NCBI GenBank assembly: GCA_947471745.1
Contig: CANJKZ010000724.1
Span: 5,390,001 to 5,454,000, forward strand
Direction of reading: 5' to 3'
Length of the DNA: 64,000 nucleotides
Source: Closterium sp. Naga37s-1
Lineage: Eukaryota > Streptophyta > Zygnematophyceae > Desmidiales > Closteriaceae
Part shown: positions 33,166-44,900 of the stretch, piece by piece
Layout of the letters: each line of letters opens with the position of its first letter
Position numbering within the stretch: the stretch's first letter is position 1
The notes under the pieces: model-generated
The model's input: only the letters and a program-made list of their open reading frames with translations
Databases searched by the model: none
Told to the model about the DNA's origin: nothing
Made by a program: the position numbers and the translations under genes

Positions 33166-34586
33166 TGTCGCTGGCTCGGGTGCGACCTCACAGACTGCAC
33201 AGCTTTCCTTCACCTTAGACTCTGGAGCGTCCAGCTGTTTCTTTCACGACTATACTGGCCTCACACCACTGGACACTCTAGTCACTGTTAACTTCGCTGG
33301 CCCCTCCGTGGGACCTGTAGTTGCCCACAGCACCACCACTCTCCCGTGTCTGGCACCTCTCTCTGGGTTTCTCACGTGTTACTACACCCCCTTGTTCTCC
33401 AGGAACCTGGTGGGTGTCAGTTACCTCCACGACCTAGGTGTAGTCACTACCTTCCCACTGGATGAGTCTATTGCCTCCTGCACAATCGGTGCCACTGGGG
33501 CACCTCTGGCCACTTTCTACAGGGAGTCGGGCTCTGGTCTATGCTCACTACACGCTGGGTCCCACCAAACTTGGACAGGCCAGGTCAGGTTAGGTCAGGT
33601 AGTTGCTGTGTCGTGCGACTGTAGGTCACTCACCCACCTCCCGGTCCTCCAACACCACTCTCTAGGTTACCCGTCGTTCCCACGTCTCAGTAGGATGGTA
33701 CGTCACCATTTAGTCTCAGGTCTCCTAGAGTCGCTTGCCCCGCTTCCTCGCTCACCTGCGCCGCCGTGCATTTCTTGCGTTGAGGGTTGGCATTGCGCTG
33801 CCCCTCACTCCTCGTCATTCCCCTTCCAGACCCTGCACTTGGACGTCTGGGGCCCGTCCCCGGTCCTTGGCCCACGTCAGGAGCGCTAATTCCTGGTTGT
33901 GGTGGACGACTATTCCTGCTACACCACGGTGTTCCCCTTGCGACGGAAGGGCAGCGTGCATACCGTCCTAGAGCCGTAGCTACTAGCGAGGGGTGGCGCT
34001 CAGGGCCTGTGTGGGCTCCGCCTACACTCGGATCGTGGTGGTGAGTTTTCTTCCATTCGCGTAGAGACGTTCTGTCAGGGTCGGGGGATCATCCAGTCTT
34101 ACACGCTACCAGACTTGCCGCACCAGAACGGGGTAGCCTAGCGACGCATCGGCCTGGTCATGGAGGTTGCCCAGACCTCTATGTGCGATGCCGGTGCCCC
34201 CCATTTCTTGTAGCATGAAGCAGTACGCTACGCCACGCACCAGCTGAACCTATGGCCTAGTGTCGCATGGCCACGGGTGACACCGGTCTCCCTTTGGACA
34301 GGCTCTTCGGGCGTAGCAGCTGACTACCGCGTCTGGGGTTCCCTGGCACGTTCGCGCCCCTAGTGCCTGAGTCTTTCTTGGTTTCCCACTCGACGCCTCG
34401 GACTGGGTGTTCTACGACCCAGTCACCCACTAGTTCTTTGCCTCTCAGGACGTAACTTTTGACGAGTCAGTCAGTTACTTTAGGAGTCGCCCCCACCGAG
34501 ATTCTGAGGCCTTTTCCCCCGCTGTTCCTCACCCCTTAGCCACCTCCCGTCGCCATGGTAGCCCCCCCCACGTCCTGCCCCGTCAG
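33166..34586 (+). pseudogene. Copia protease-integrase remnant with many stops
   Basis: Protease is visible as QLSFTLDSGASSCFFHDY (about 33207-33260). It is followed by the pre-integrase (LQHHSLGYPSFPRL) and by LHLDVWGPSPVLGPRQER, where TAA at about 33887 cuts the frame. Further on, VVDDYSCYTTVF, HSDRGGEF and NGVA-stop-RRIG mark the integrase core. Numerous stops follow, mostly TAG, including one in place of the catalytic-region Glu after NGVA and one in place of Trp after HFL. The upstream short frame (32879-33154) may be the last piece of gag. Confidence 0.8.
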
Positions 34587-35249
34587 GTGTATCTGCTACC
34601 CGACCATTGGTGTATATATGACGCCTTCCATGCCAGCCTTCTTCGCAAATTCGTGCCTGCCAGGACAGACACCGGGCGCCAGAATGCCGTCCCGACAGCT
34701 CGGCCTGTCCCGGAACCGACACTCGATCCTTCCAAGATGTTGATGCATCGTGTTCGCCTCGATGCCTCTGGCCGCTACGTGGACTTCTTAGTCCGTTGGA
34801 CTAACCGCTCCAGTGAGGACGACACTTGGGTGACATCCTCCTCGCTTGAACTATCCCTGCTTCTTGGTTATTACAGTATATCGCCCGTAAGCGAGCTGCG
34901 GATATTGGCCACTTTTCTTAAGGGGGGGGAGGAGGGGGGGGGGAGGGGGGGGGGGGCTAGTGTAAGGACGTTTCCCTTTTCCTTATCGGGGTTGATAACT
35001 ACACGTAAAACCTCGACATTTCGGACTTCGCACGTTTCGGCCGACACCTACACTTCCAAGGCTGCTCTGCGTCGCCTTCGAATTTCCCGATCGCCAAACC
35101 TACACCCAACCTCGTAGCCCCGAGGTTCCCTCCTAGCTAGGGTAGTCACTATATAATCTCGTGCCTTCATTGTATTGGCAGTTCATCGAGTCATACTCTC
35201 GTTATTCGTTATTCCGCGCACTCTCTTTAACAACTCATAACAGATTACA
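34587..35249 (+). mobile_element. Ty3/gypsy 3' fragment: integrase chromodomain, polypurine tract and 3' LTR
   Basis: The coding piece starts YLLPDHWCIYDAFHASLL, the region that in gypsy integrases precedes the chromodomain (compare FHVSLL). It continues into MLMHRVRLDASGRYVDFLVRW and DDTWVTSSSLE, a recognisable chromodomain. A G-rich tract (34921-34957) is the polypurine tract. The LTR runs 34961-35249, starts TGTAAGGACG and ends AGATTACA (inverted ends TGTAA/TTACA), and contains TATATAA near 35150. Gag to most of integrase is missing. Confidence 0.8.
34961..35249 (+). repeat. Gypsy 3' LTR
   Basis: The 289-bp LTR has TG/CA ends within TGTAA...TTACA. It is preceded by a polypurine tract and has a TATA-like TATATAA at about 35150. 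Confidence 0.72.
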
Positions 35250-35910
35250 TGATATTCTGTTACGATTTGTACACGTGGCTTACTTCGGGGGCGATCGAGG
35301 TCAATGAGTGGCCGATTTGTTTCAGCTCCCACCAACCAGCAAGTCAAACCAGGTCCACCGGTGGATCAGGAATTCTGATCAGGTGAGTTGATGGGAAGGG
35401 GGAGACTATCTGGTCATAGCAGGTCGTGCGAGTTCGCACTCCGTTGCTGCGCTGGCGGGCAACATCAACGACCAGCCAGCGAGGCACGGCAAATAGCACC
35501 TTCCCCACGCGAGTCTCGGCCCCCGCACAACATGGAGAGCAGTCAGGCGCAAGTCACGATGGATGTACTAGTTAGGAGCGGCGAGACGAGTCATTCTTCC
35601 GTTGGAACATTCCGTCGATTTGCCGAAGATCTCAGTTCCGTTCCCTGAACCCTGAACATTCCGTTCGCTTGAAATCATCGGTTCTCACTTGTTCGAGCAC
35701 GTGGATCCACTAAGAACCGAGTACTAGATGGCAGCAGCGTCTCGTTGGGGAAGGCCGCACGGCGCGGCGGTCCCCCGGCGTGCACGGCCCGTCAAAAACC
35801 CTGAATCCGGGATTCCGCCGCCGCATGATGCGGCGATCATATTCTCCGCTCGCCTGGGCTCGCACACGCCGGTCGCGTGGCGCACGGCGCAGGCGACGCG
35901 CGTACGAGCG
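35250..35910. promoter_or_regulatory. Upstream region of the LRR gene
   Basis: No other gene is seen. It includes a short perfect palindromic hairpin GCCGCATGATGCGGC at about 35819-35833, roughly 80 bp upstream of the chosen start. The frame of the LRR start is open back to an ATG at 35728, so a longer N-terminus is formally possible. The 35911 start is preferred because it opens directly onto a signal peptide. Confidence 0.4.
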
Positions 35911-38900
35911 ATGGCGGTGGCGAGGGCGGCGGTGGTGGCGCTGGTGGTGGCGTGCTGCTGCATGCCTGTCGCGCGGGCTGTACCCGTGATGGACCCTGAC
36001 AGTAAGCCGTGGTGGCAGCAGCGAGGCGCGGCCGCGTGTGTCATTGGTGTCTTCACATTGGCCCAGCATGACCGATCCCGTGCCTTTCCGTGCTGCTGTC
36101 ACATTGCCAGTCTGACTTTGATTGTTCCCCACACGACGGGGGAATGTGTGGCATGGCGTGGCATGGCATGGCATGGCATGCGCATTTTGGTGGTGGGAAT
36201 CTCGTTGTGGTGGTGGGAATCTCGTTGTGGTGGTGGGAATCTCGTTGTGGTGGTGGGAATCTCGTTGTGGTGGTGGGAATCTCGTTGTGGTGGTGGGAAT
36301 CTCGTTGTGGTGGTGGGAATCTCGTTGTGGTGGTGGAAATGGCATGGTGGGTGGCATGGTGGATGGCATGCGGCGACCCGCATGGTGGATGGCAGTGGGC
36401 GTGGTGGCGGAGCTGGCGGTGGCGTGGAGCAGCACTGCGGCGTGCAAGACGTGGGTGCGCGGCAGGGACTGCAACACCTTCACAGGCCTGCGCTGCGACG
36501 CACAGGGGCACGCCGTTGCCATGTGAGCAGCGCACCACTCCATGTTCCATGCATGCCTGCACACAGCATCTCACGCCACGGCAGATATGCCGCGGGCGGG
36601 GGTACATCCCACCGCACACTGCCAAACGCAACACACCGTACCTCGCCTGCTTATATTCCCGCGCTGCCTGCCGCTCACCTGTTGATCCCATCCCATGCGT
36701 GCCCCTCCCAGTGACGTGCAGGGCGTGAACATCGTTCCCGCGCGCATTACGCAGCTGGAGCACCTCACGTCGCTGTGAGTGCCCGGCGCCTTGCATGCCC
36801 CGCATGGGTATGGTGGGGTGTGCTGTGGCGGGGTGTGGTATGGCGGGGTGTGATATTGCATGCGATGGTGGGTGGGAATCGGTGCTGGTGTGCGAAGTGG
36901 TTAGCAGTCCGTGTGGTCTCGCGTGTCGAGTGCCCATTTGATTCCACTGCTCACATCCAACCATGGGTGCACCACGCGCACGTTCCTTCACCTCTCAACG
37001 TTCCTCAACTCAACTCCCTTCTCTGTGATCCCGATGCTCTCTCTGTGCGCCTCCTGTCCCCCGCATCCACGTCACCCGCGTGTGTGTGTGCGCAGGAGCA
37101 TCACATCCAGCAGCCTCGACAAAGGCGTTCCACCCGCCATCCTCGCCATGCCCACCCTCAAGCACCTGTCAGGCATCCGCTGCCCCCTCCTCTCCCTGCC
37201 GCCCTGCCTTACATTTCGCCCTGCTCTCCATTTCGCCCTCCCCTCCATGCCGTCCTGCCCTCCTTTCATATTCGTTTGGTTAATTAACAGCCGCCATTGC
37301 CCCTTCACGCCTTCACGTGCTGCATGGGCATGGAGGGCGCGCATTGATTCGTGGCCGTGGATATGATGGGACTCACACGCCATGTAATGTTGGTGTGCGT
37401 GCACGTGCGCTTGAATGAATGCACGGCGCATGCGTGTGAGCAGGAATCTGACGGGCTGTCGCATATCCGCGTCGCTGTCGTCGTTCGTCACTCGCAACAT
37501 CCCAAGTGCTCTCGAAACCTTGTGAGTCACCACCGCCGCGACCGCCCTTCCACTGCGCACAATGCGTTAGCCCCAGTCAGTCAGTCAGCCAGCCAACCCG
37601 CCACCCTCTTCGCCGTCCCTTCCTCGCACTTCCTCCCTGCCAGCCGTCTCACCCCTACCAACCCTCTCTTGCCGTTTCTGTCCCAATCAAAGGACATGCC
37701 ATGCCATGCGATGCCATGCCCTGCGCTTCCCTGCGCTGCCATGCCATGGCGTCTGGTTTGATATCGCACGTGACAGAGGCTCTCATGCACCGCGCACCTG
37801 CACCCCTCACACCGAGCGTCGCCCAATCCGTGGCCCTGTGAGCAGGAAACTCGCCGGCAACTTGTTCGGGGGCAACATGACAGATGACCTCGGCCGAATC
37901 ACCTCGCTCAGGCACCTGTCAGCTCCCTCTCTTCCTATCACTTTCTCACTCGCTCCTTCTCCCATACCCCCCACTCTCCCTGCCGTTCTCTCCTGTGCAT
38001 CTCCCCCTCCGTCCCCTTCTCTGAGTCTGTTTAGTTTAGGCTAGCTCGCGTCCTTGAGAAGTTCACTCACCGCCACCCATGTTGACCTCTTGTTCGTGGG
38101 CTGCCACTCGGTTTCGACTCCGCGCATGTAACCCTTTCTGTCCCCTCTGCACCCCTTGCCTACCTCATCGCCCATGCTCTCTGCTGCATGCCTTGCTTGT
38201 ACCAACTCACTTTTACCGCCTACCCTGCGTGCCCCCTGCGTGCCTTGTGGTGGGTGCGCCAGCGACCTGAGCTACAACTCGCTGGGGGGGACGCTGCCGG
38301 ACGGCTTCAGCGCCCTCCAGCACCTCACTGCTCTGTGAGTGCCTCGCACGCCCACGGGCGGAATGTTGCAGTGCGCGCATGGGTGGGTGGGTTGGTGGGA
38401 GAGTGAGGTGCCGAGGGCGCGGGATGGGCAGATGGGCGCATGATGGGCTGGTTGGACCGTGGGAAGCATGCAATGATGATGATGATGAGGCTCGAGAGTG
38501 GCTCGTTGAAAGTGGGGAGGTGCGGAAAGGTTGCACAGATACTGGCGCCACGTTCTCTTCTCTTCTCTCATGCCCCGCCCGTCACTGCTCGTCCATGCAT
38601 GCCAGTCAAGATCTCGCCTCCCCCTCCCCTCCTTGCACTGTGTGCACGCCTGCCTGCCGTGCAGGCACATTAACGCGAACGGCCTGGAAGGACTGCCCAC
38701 CGTGCTGACCACCCTCACTGCCCTCAAGCACCTGTGCGTGCCCTCACCCACTCTCCGCCCTTAACACTTCGTGAGGAAGTTCGACTCTCCCTGCTATCAC
38801 ACAAGCTGCTTTCTTGCAAGTATGACATCCTGCTGCGCGGCTTCTCTCCCGTGTCATTATCCCTCCCTCCCTGCTTGCTTCCAACCTTAAGAGTTTTTCA

Positions 38901-38936
38901 TTCCATAGCTACCCTGCCCGCTCCCATCCCGCGCGC

Positions 38937-38986
<50 letters not shown>

Positions 38987-41900
38987 GTGTGTGTGTGTGT
39001 CAGGTCGATGGGGGCGAATGGATTCGAGCCGGCCATTCCGCCATTGCTGGGCGATATGAGCAACCTTCAAATGCTGTGAGTCGAGGGCGCAGAGTGGGGA
39101 GAAAAGGAGCGCGAGGCAAGTGGAAGAACGACATGCACACACACACATGCAATGCTGTCCCGGAGCATGCATGGGAGCATGCATGGGTGCATGCATGGGT
39201 GCATGCATGGGTGCATGCATGGGTGCATGCATGGGTGCATGCATGGGAGCATGCATGGGTGCATGCATGGGAGCATGCATGGGTGCATGCATGGGTGCAT
39301 GCATGGGTGCATGCATGGGAGCATGCATGGGTGCATGCATGGGTGCATGCATGGGTGCATGCATGGGTGCATGCATGGGTGCATGCATGGGTGCATGCAT
39401 GGGTGCATGCATGGGTGCATGCATGGGAGCATGCATGGGTGCATGCATGGGTGCATGCATGGGTGCATGCATGGGTGCATGCATGGGAGCATGCATGGGT
39501 GCATGCATGGGAGCATGCATGGGTGCATGCATGGGTGCATGCATGGGTGCATGCATGGGAGCATGCATGGGTGCATGCATGGGTGCATGCATGGGTGCAT
39601 GCATGGGTGCATGCATGGGTGCATGCATGGGTGCATGCATGGGTGCATGCATGGGTGCATGCATGGGTGCATGCATGGGTGCATGCATGGGTGCATGCAT
39701 GGGTGCATGCATGGGTGCATGCATGGGAGCATGCATGGGAGCATGCATGGGTGCATGCATGGGTGCATGCATGGGTGCATGCATGGGTGCATGCATGGGT
39801 GCATGCATGGGTGCATGCATGGGTGCATGCATGGGTGCATGCATGGGTGCATGCATGGGTGCATGCATGGGTGCATGCATGGGTGCATGCATGGGTGCAT
39901 GCATGGGTGCATGCATGGGTGCATGCATGGGTGCATGCATGGGTGCATGCATGGGTGCATGCATGGGTGCATGCATGGGTGCATGCATGGGTGCATGCAT
40001 GGGTGCATGCATGGGTGCATGCATGGGTGCATGCATGGGTGCATGCATGGGTGCATGCATGGGTGCATGCATGGGTGCATGCATGGGTGCATGCATGGGT
40101 GCATGCATGGGTGCATGCATGGGTGCATGCATGGGTGCATGCATGGGTGCATGCATGGGTGCATGCATGGGTGCATGCATGGGTGCATGCATGGGTGCAT
40201 GCATGGGTGCATGCATGGGTGCATGCATGGGTGCATGCATGGGTGCATGCATGGGTGCATGCATGGGTGCATGCATGGGTGCATGCATGGGTGCATGCAT
40301 GGGTGCATGCATGGGTGCATGCATGGGTGCATGCATGGGTGCATGCATGGGTGCATGCATGGGTGCATGCATGGGTGCATGCATGGGTGCATGCATGGGT
40401 GCATGCATGGGTGCATGCATGGGTGCATGCATGGGTGCATGCATGGGTGCATGCATGGGTGCATGCATGGGTGCATGCATGGGTGCATGCATGGGTGCAT
40501 GCATGGGTGCATGCATGGGTGCATGCATGGGTGCATGCATGGGTGCATGCATGGGTGCATGCATGGGTGCATGCATGGGTGCATGCATGGGTGCATGCAT
40601 GGGTGCATGCATGGGTGCATGCATGGGTGCATGCATGGGTGCATGCATGGGTGCATGCATGGGTGCATGCATGGGTGCATGCATGGGTGCATGCATGGGT
40701 GCATGCATGGGTGCATGCATGGGTGCATGCATGGGTGCATGCATGGGTGCATGCATGGGTGCATGCATGGGTGCATGCATGGGTGCATGCATGGGTGCAT
40801 GCATGGGTGCATGCATGGGTGCATGCATGGGTGCATGCATGGGTGCATGCATGGGTGCATGCATGGGTGCATGCATGGGTGCATGCATGGGTGCATGCAT
40901 GGGTGCATGCATGGGTGCATGCATGGGTGCATGCATGGGTGCATGCATGGGTGCATGCATGGGTGCATGCATGGGTGCATGCATGGGTGCATGCATGGGT
41001 GCATGCATGGGTGCATGCATGGGTGCATGCATGGGTGCATGCATGGGTGCATGCATGGGTGCATGCATGGGTGCATGCATGGGTGCATGCATGGGTGCAT
41101 GCATGGGTGCATGCATGGGTGCATGCATGGGTGCATGCATGGGTGCATGCATGGGTGCATGCATGGGTGCATGCATGGGTGCATGCATGGGTGCATGCAT
41201 GGGTGCATGCATGGGTGCATGCATGGGTGCATGCATGGGTGCATGCATGGGTGCATGCATGGGTGCATGCATGGGTGCATGCATGGGTGCATGCATGGGT
41301 GCATGCATGGGTGCATGCATGGGTGCATGCATGGGTGCATGCATGGGTGCATGCATGGGTGCATGCATGGGTGCATGCATGGGTGCATGCATGGGTGCAT
41401 GCATGGGTGCATGCATGGGTGCATGCATGGGTGCATGCATGGGTGCATGCATGGGTGCATGCATGGGTGCATGCATGGGTGCATGCATGGGTGCATGCAT
41501 GGGTGCATGCATGGGTGCATGCATGGGTGCATGCATGGGTGCATGCATGGGTGCATGCATGGGTGCATGCATGGGTGCATGCATGGGTGCATGCATGGGT
41601 GCATGCATGGGTGCATGCATGGGTGCATGCATGGGTGCATGCATGGGTGCATGCATGGGTGCATGCATGGGTGCATGCATGGGTGCATGCATGGGTGCAT
41701 GCATGGGTGCATGCATGGGTGCATGCATGGGTGCATGCATGGGTGCATGCATGGGAGCATGCATGGGTGCATGCATGGGTGCATGCATGGGTGCATGCAT
41801 GGGTGCATGCATGGGTGCATGCATGGGTGCATGCATGGGTGCATGCATGGGTGCATGCATGGGTGCATGCATGGGTGCATGCATGGGTGCATGCATGGGT

Positions 41901-44900
41901 GCATGCATGGGTGCATGCATGGGTGCATGCATGGGTGCATGCATGGGTGCATGCATGGGTGCATGCATGGGTGCATGCATGGGTGCATGCATGGGTGCAT
42001 GCATGGGTGCATGCATGGGTGCATGCATGGGTGCATGCATGGGTGCATGCATGGGTGCATGCATGGGTGCATGCATGGGTGCATGCATGGGTGCATGCAT
42101 GGGTGCATGCATGGGTGCATGCATGGGTGCATGCATGGGTGCATGCATGGGTGCATGCATGGGTGCATGCATGGGTGCATGCATGGGTGCATGCATGGGT
42201 GCATGCATGGGTGCATGCATGGGTGCATGCATGGGTGCATGCATGGGTGCATGCATGGGTGCATGCATGGGTGCATGCATGGGGTGCATGCATGGGTGCA
42301 TGCATGGGTGCATGCATGGGTGCATGCATGGGTGCATGCATGGGTGCATGCATGGGTGCATGCATGGGTGCATGCATGGGTGCATGCATGGGTGCATGCA
42401 TGGGTGCATGCATGGGTGCATGCATGGGTGCATGCATGGGTGCATGGTGGGAGCATGCATGGGTGCATGCATGGGTGCATGCATGGGTGCATGCATGGGT
42501 GCATGCATGGGTGCATGCATGGGTGCATGCATGGGTGCATGCATGGGTGCATGCATGGGTGCATGCATGGGTGCATGCATGGGTGCATGCATGGGTGCAT
42601 GCATGGGTGCATGCATGGGAGCATGCATGGGTGCATGCATGGGTGCATGCATGGGTGCATGCATGGGTGCATGCATGGGTGCATGCATGGGTGCATGCAT
42701 GGGTGCATGCATGGGTGCATGCATGGGTGCATGCATGGGTGCATGCATGGGTGCATGCATGGGTGCATGCATGGGTGCATGCATGGGTGCATGCATGGGT
42801 GCATGGTGGGAGCATGCATGGGTGCATGCATGGGTGCATGGTGGGTGCATGCATGGGTGCATGCATGGGTGCATGGTGGGTGCATGCATGGGTGCATGCA
42901 TGGGTGCATGGTGGGAGCATGCATGGGTGCATGCATGGGTGCATGGTGGGTGCATGCATGGGTGCATGCATGGGTGCATGGTGGGTGCATGCATGGGTGC
43001 ATGCATGGGTGCATGGTGGGTGCATGGTGGGTGCATGCATGGGTGCATGCATGGGTGCATGGTGGGTGCATGCATGGGTGCATGCATGGGTGCATGCATG
43101 GGTGCATGGTGGGTGCATGCATGGGTGCATGCATGGGTGCATGGTGGGTGCATGCATGGGTGCATGCATGGGTGCATGGTGGGTGCATGCATGGGTGCAT
43201 GGTGGGTGCATGCATGGGTGCATGGTGGGTGCATGGTGGGTGCATGGTGGGTGCATGGTGGGTGCATGGTGGGTGCATGGTGGGTGCATGGTGGGTGCAT
43301 GGTGGGTGCATGGTGGGTGCATGGTGGGTGCATGGTGGGTGCATGGTGGGTGCATGGTGGGTGCATGGTGGGTGCATGGTGGGTGCATGGTGGGTGCATG
43401 GTGGGTGCATGGTGGGTGCATGGTGGGTGCATGGTGGGTGCATGGTGGGTGCATGGTGGGTGCATGGTGGGTGCATGGTGGGTGCATGGTGGGTGCATGG
43501 TGGGTGCATGGTGGGTGCATGGTGGGTGCATGGTGGGTGCATGGTGGGTGCATGGTGGGTGCATGGTGGGTGCATGGTGGGTGCATGGTGGGTGCATGGT
43601 GGGTGCATGGTGGGTGCATGGTGGGTGCATGGTGGGTGCATGGTGGGTGCATGGTGGGTGCATGGTGGGTGCATGGTGGGTGCATGGTGGGTGCATGGTG
43701 GGTGCATGGTGGGTGCATGGTGGGTGCATGGTGGGTGCATGGTGGGTGCATGATGGGTGCAGCGGGGAGAGAAAGGGGCGAATGCATGTGAGGGCATGTT
43801 CCCTCAGCACGTGTGCGTGGCAGTGCAGCCTCTGCTTTGCCTGGCCATGGTTGAGGTGCGTTGTGCAAGGATGACCTGCTCCTCCCTGGTCCATCCCTAT
43901 CACCTCCATACTTCCTTCATCCCCCCATGCACCTCATCTGCACGCGCTTCTCCTTCTCTCTGCCCTCTTCCTCTGCTCCTTTCCATGTCGCATTTTGTCT
44001 CACGGCATGGCATGGCAGGGGTCTGAGTTACACTGGGGTGTGGGGGACCCTTCCCAGTGCACTGGGCAACCTCGCCAACCTGGAAACGCTGTAAGAGTGG
44101 GATTCTGTAAGAGTGGGATTCTGTAAGAGTGGGATTCTGTAAGAGTGGGATTCTGTAAGAGTGGGATTCTGTAAGAGTGGGATTCTGTAAGAGTGGGATT
44201 CTGTAAGAGTGGGATTCTGTAAGAGTGGGATTCTGTAAGAGTGGGATTCTGTAAGAGTGGGATTCTGTAAGAGTGGGATTCTGTAAGAGTGGGACTCTGT
44301 AAGAGTGGGATTCTGTAAGAGTGGGATTCTGTAAGAGTGGGATTCTGTAAGAGTGGGATTCTGTAAGAGTGGGATTCTGTAAGAGTGGGACTCTGTACGA
44401 GTGGGACTCTGTACGAGTGGGACTCTGTACGAGTGGGACTCTGTACGAGTGGGACTCTGTACGAGTGGGACTGTACGAGTGGGACTCTGTACGAGTGGGA
44501 CTCTGTAAGGGGGTGGGTGAGCGTGCACGTGCATGTGTGTTGTGGTTCACATGCCAAGGATATTTGCCTGTCACTGAACTTAAGTGTTCCCTTACCAACA
44601 GTGCGAGAGAGAGTGTGAGTGCTTGCACCTCACTCCCATTCCAGGCACATGTCATCGCAAGGGTTGCCCTGTGCTGCACGCGCTGGGCGCTTGCTGAGGG
44701 CACCTGAGCTTGAACAGTGCTGGGCAGCGGGCAGTGGGCAGTGGGCAGTGGGCAGTGGGCAGTGGGCAGTGCGCGCTATGAATGAGATGGCCATGGTGCT
44801 GCCAGCAGCTGTGCTGCCCAGCATGCAGCACAGCGTTGTCTGGTTGAGCACAGTGCAACCAGTCCAGTGTGTGCACTCAGCCAGCCAGCCGTGGAATCTA

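Larger units (their letters stand above)
31097..34586 (+). mobile_element. Fourth copia element, decayed, 3' end replaced by gypsy sequence
   Basis: The 5' LTR is at 31097-31242 (146 bp, inverted ends TGTCAA/TTGACA), with PBS TGGTATAGAGCA immediately after it. The leader (31255-32600) is built of short tandem repeats. Most of gag is lost. Protease, pre-integrase and integrase remains follow from 33166. Near 34586, in the Pro-rich linker (CCTGCCCCGTCAGG, shared with the 11025 region of the other copy), the sequence switches to a gypsy element. The LTR inserted next to the third-family copia. Confidence 0.82.

Noticed and set aside
2082..34300. TAG as a reassigned sense (Gln) codon, as in some ulvophyte algae
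   Set aside because: The TAGs replace Leu, Glu, Trp, Arg and Gln positions, not only Gln, and occur only in retroelement remnants. The host genes I assembled contain no in-frame TAG or TAA.
35728..35910. Longer N-terminus for the LRR protein from the ATG at 35728
   Set aside because: The frame is open, but the added sequence is Arg-rich and would bury the signal peptide that begins exactly at 35911.
38734..43909. Open frames of about 1500-1700 codons on both strands
   Set aside because: They are an artefact of 12-bp and 11-bp repeats that contain no stop codon in any frame. The region is an intron bounded by matching phase-2 splice sites of the LRR gene.
44091..44515. CRISPR-like regular repeat array
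   Set aside because: The units are contiguous with no unique spacers, and lie in a eukaryotic intron.
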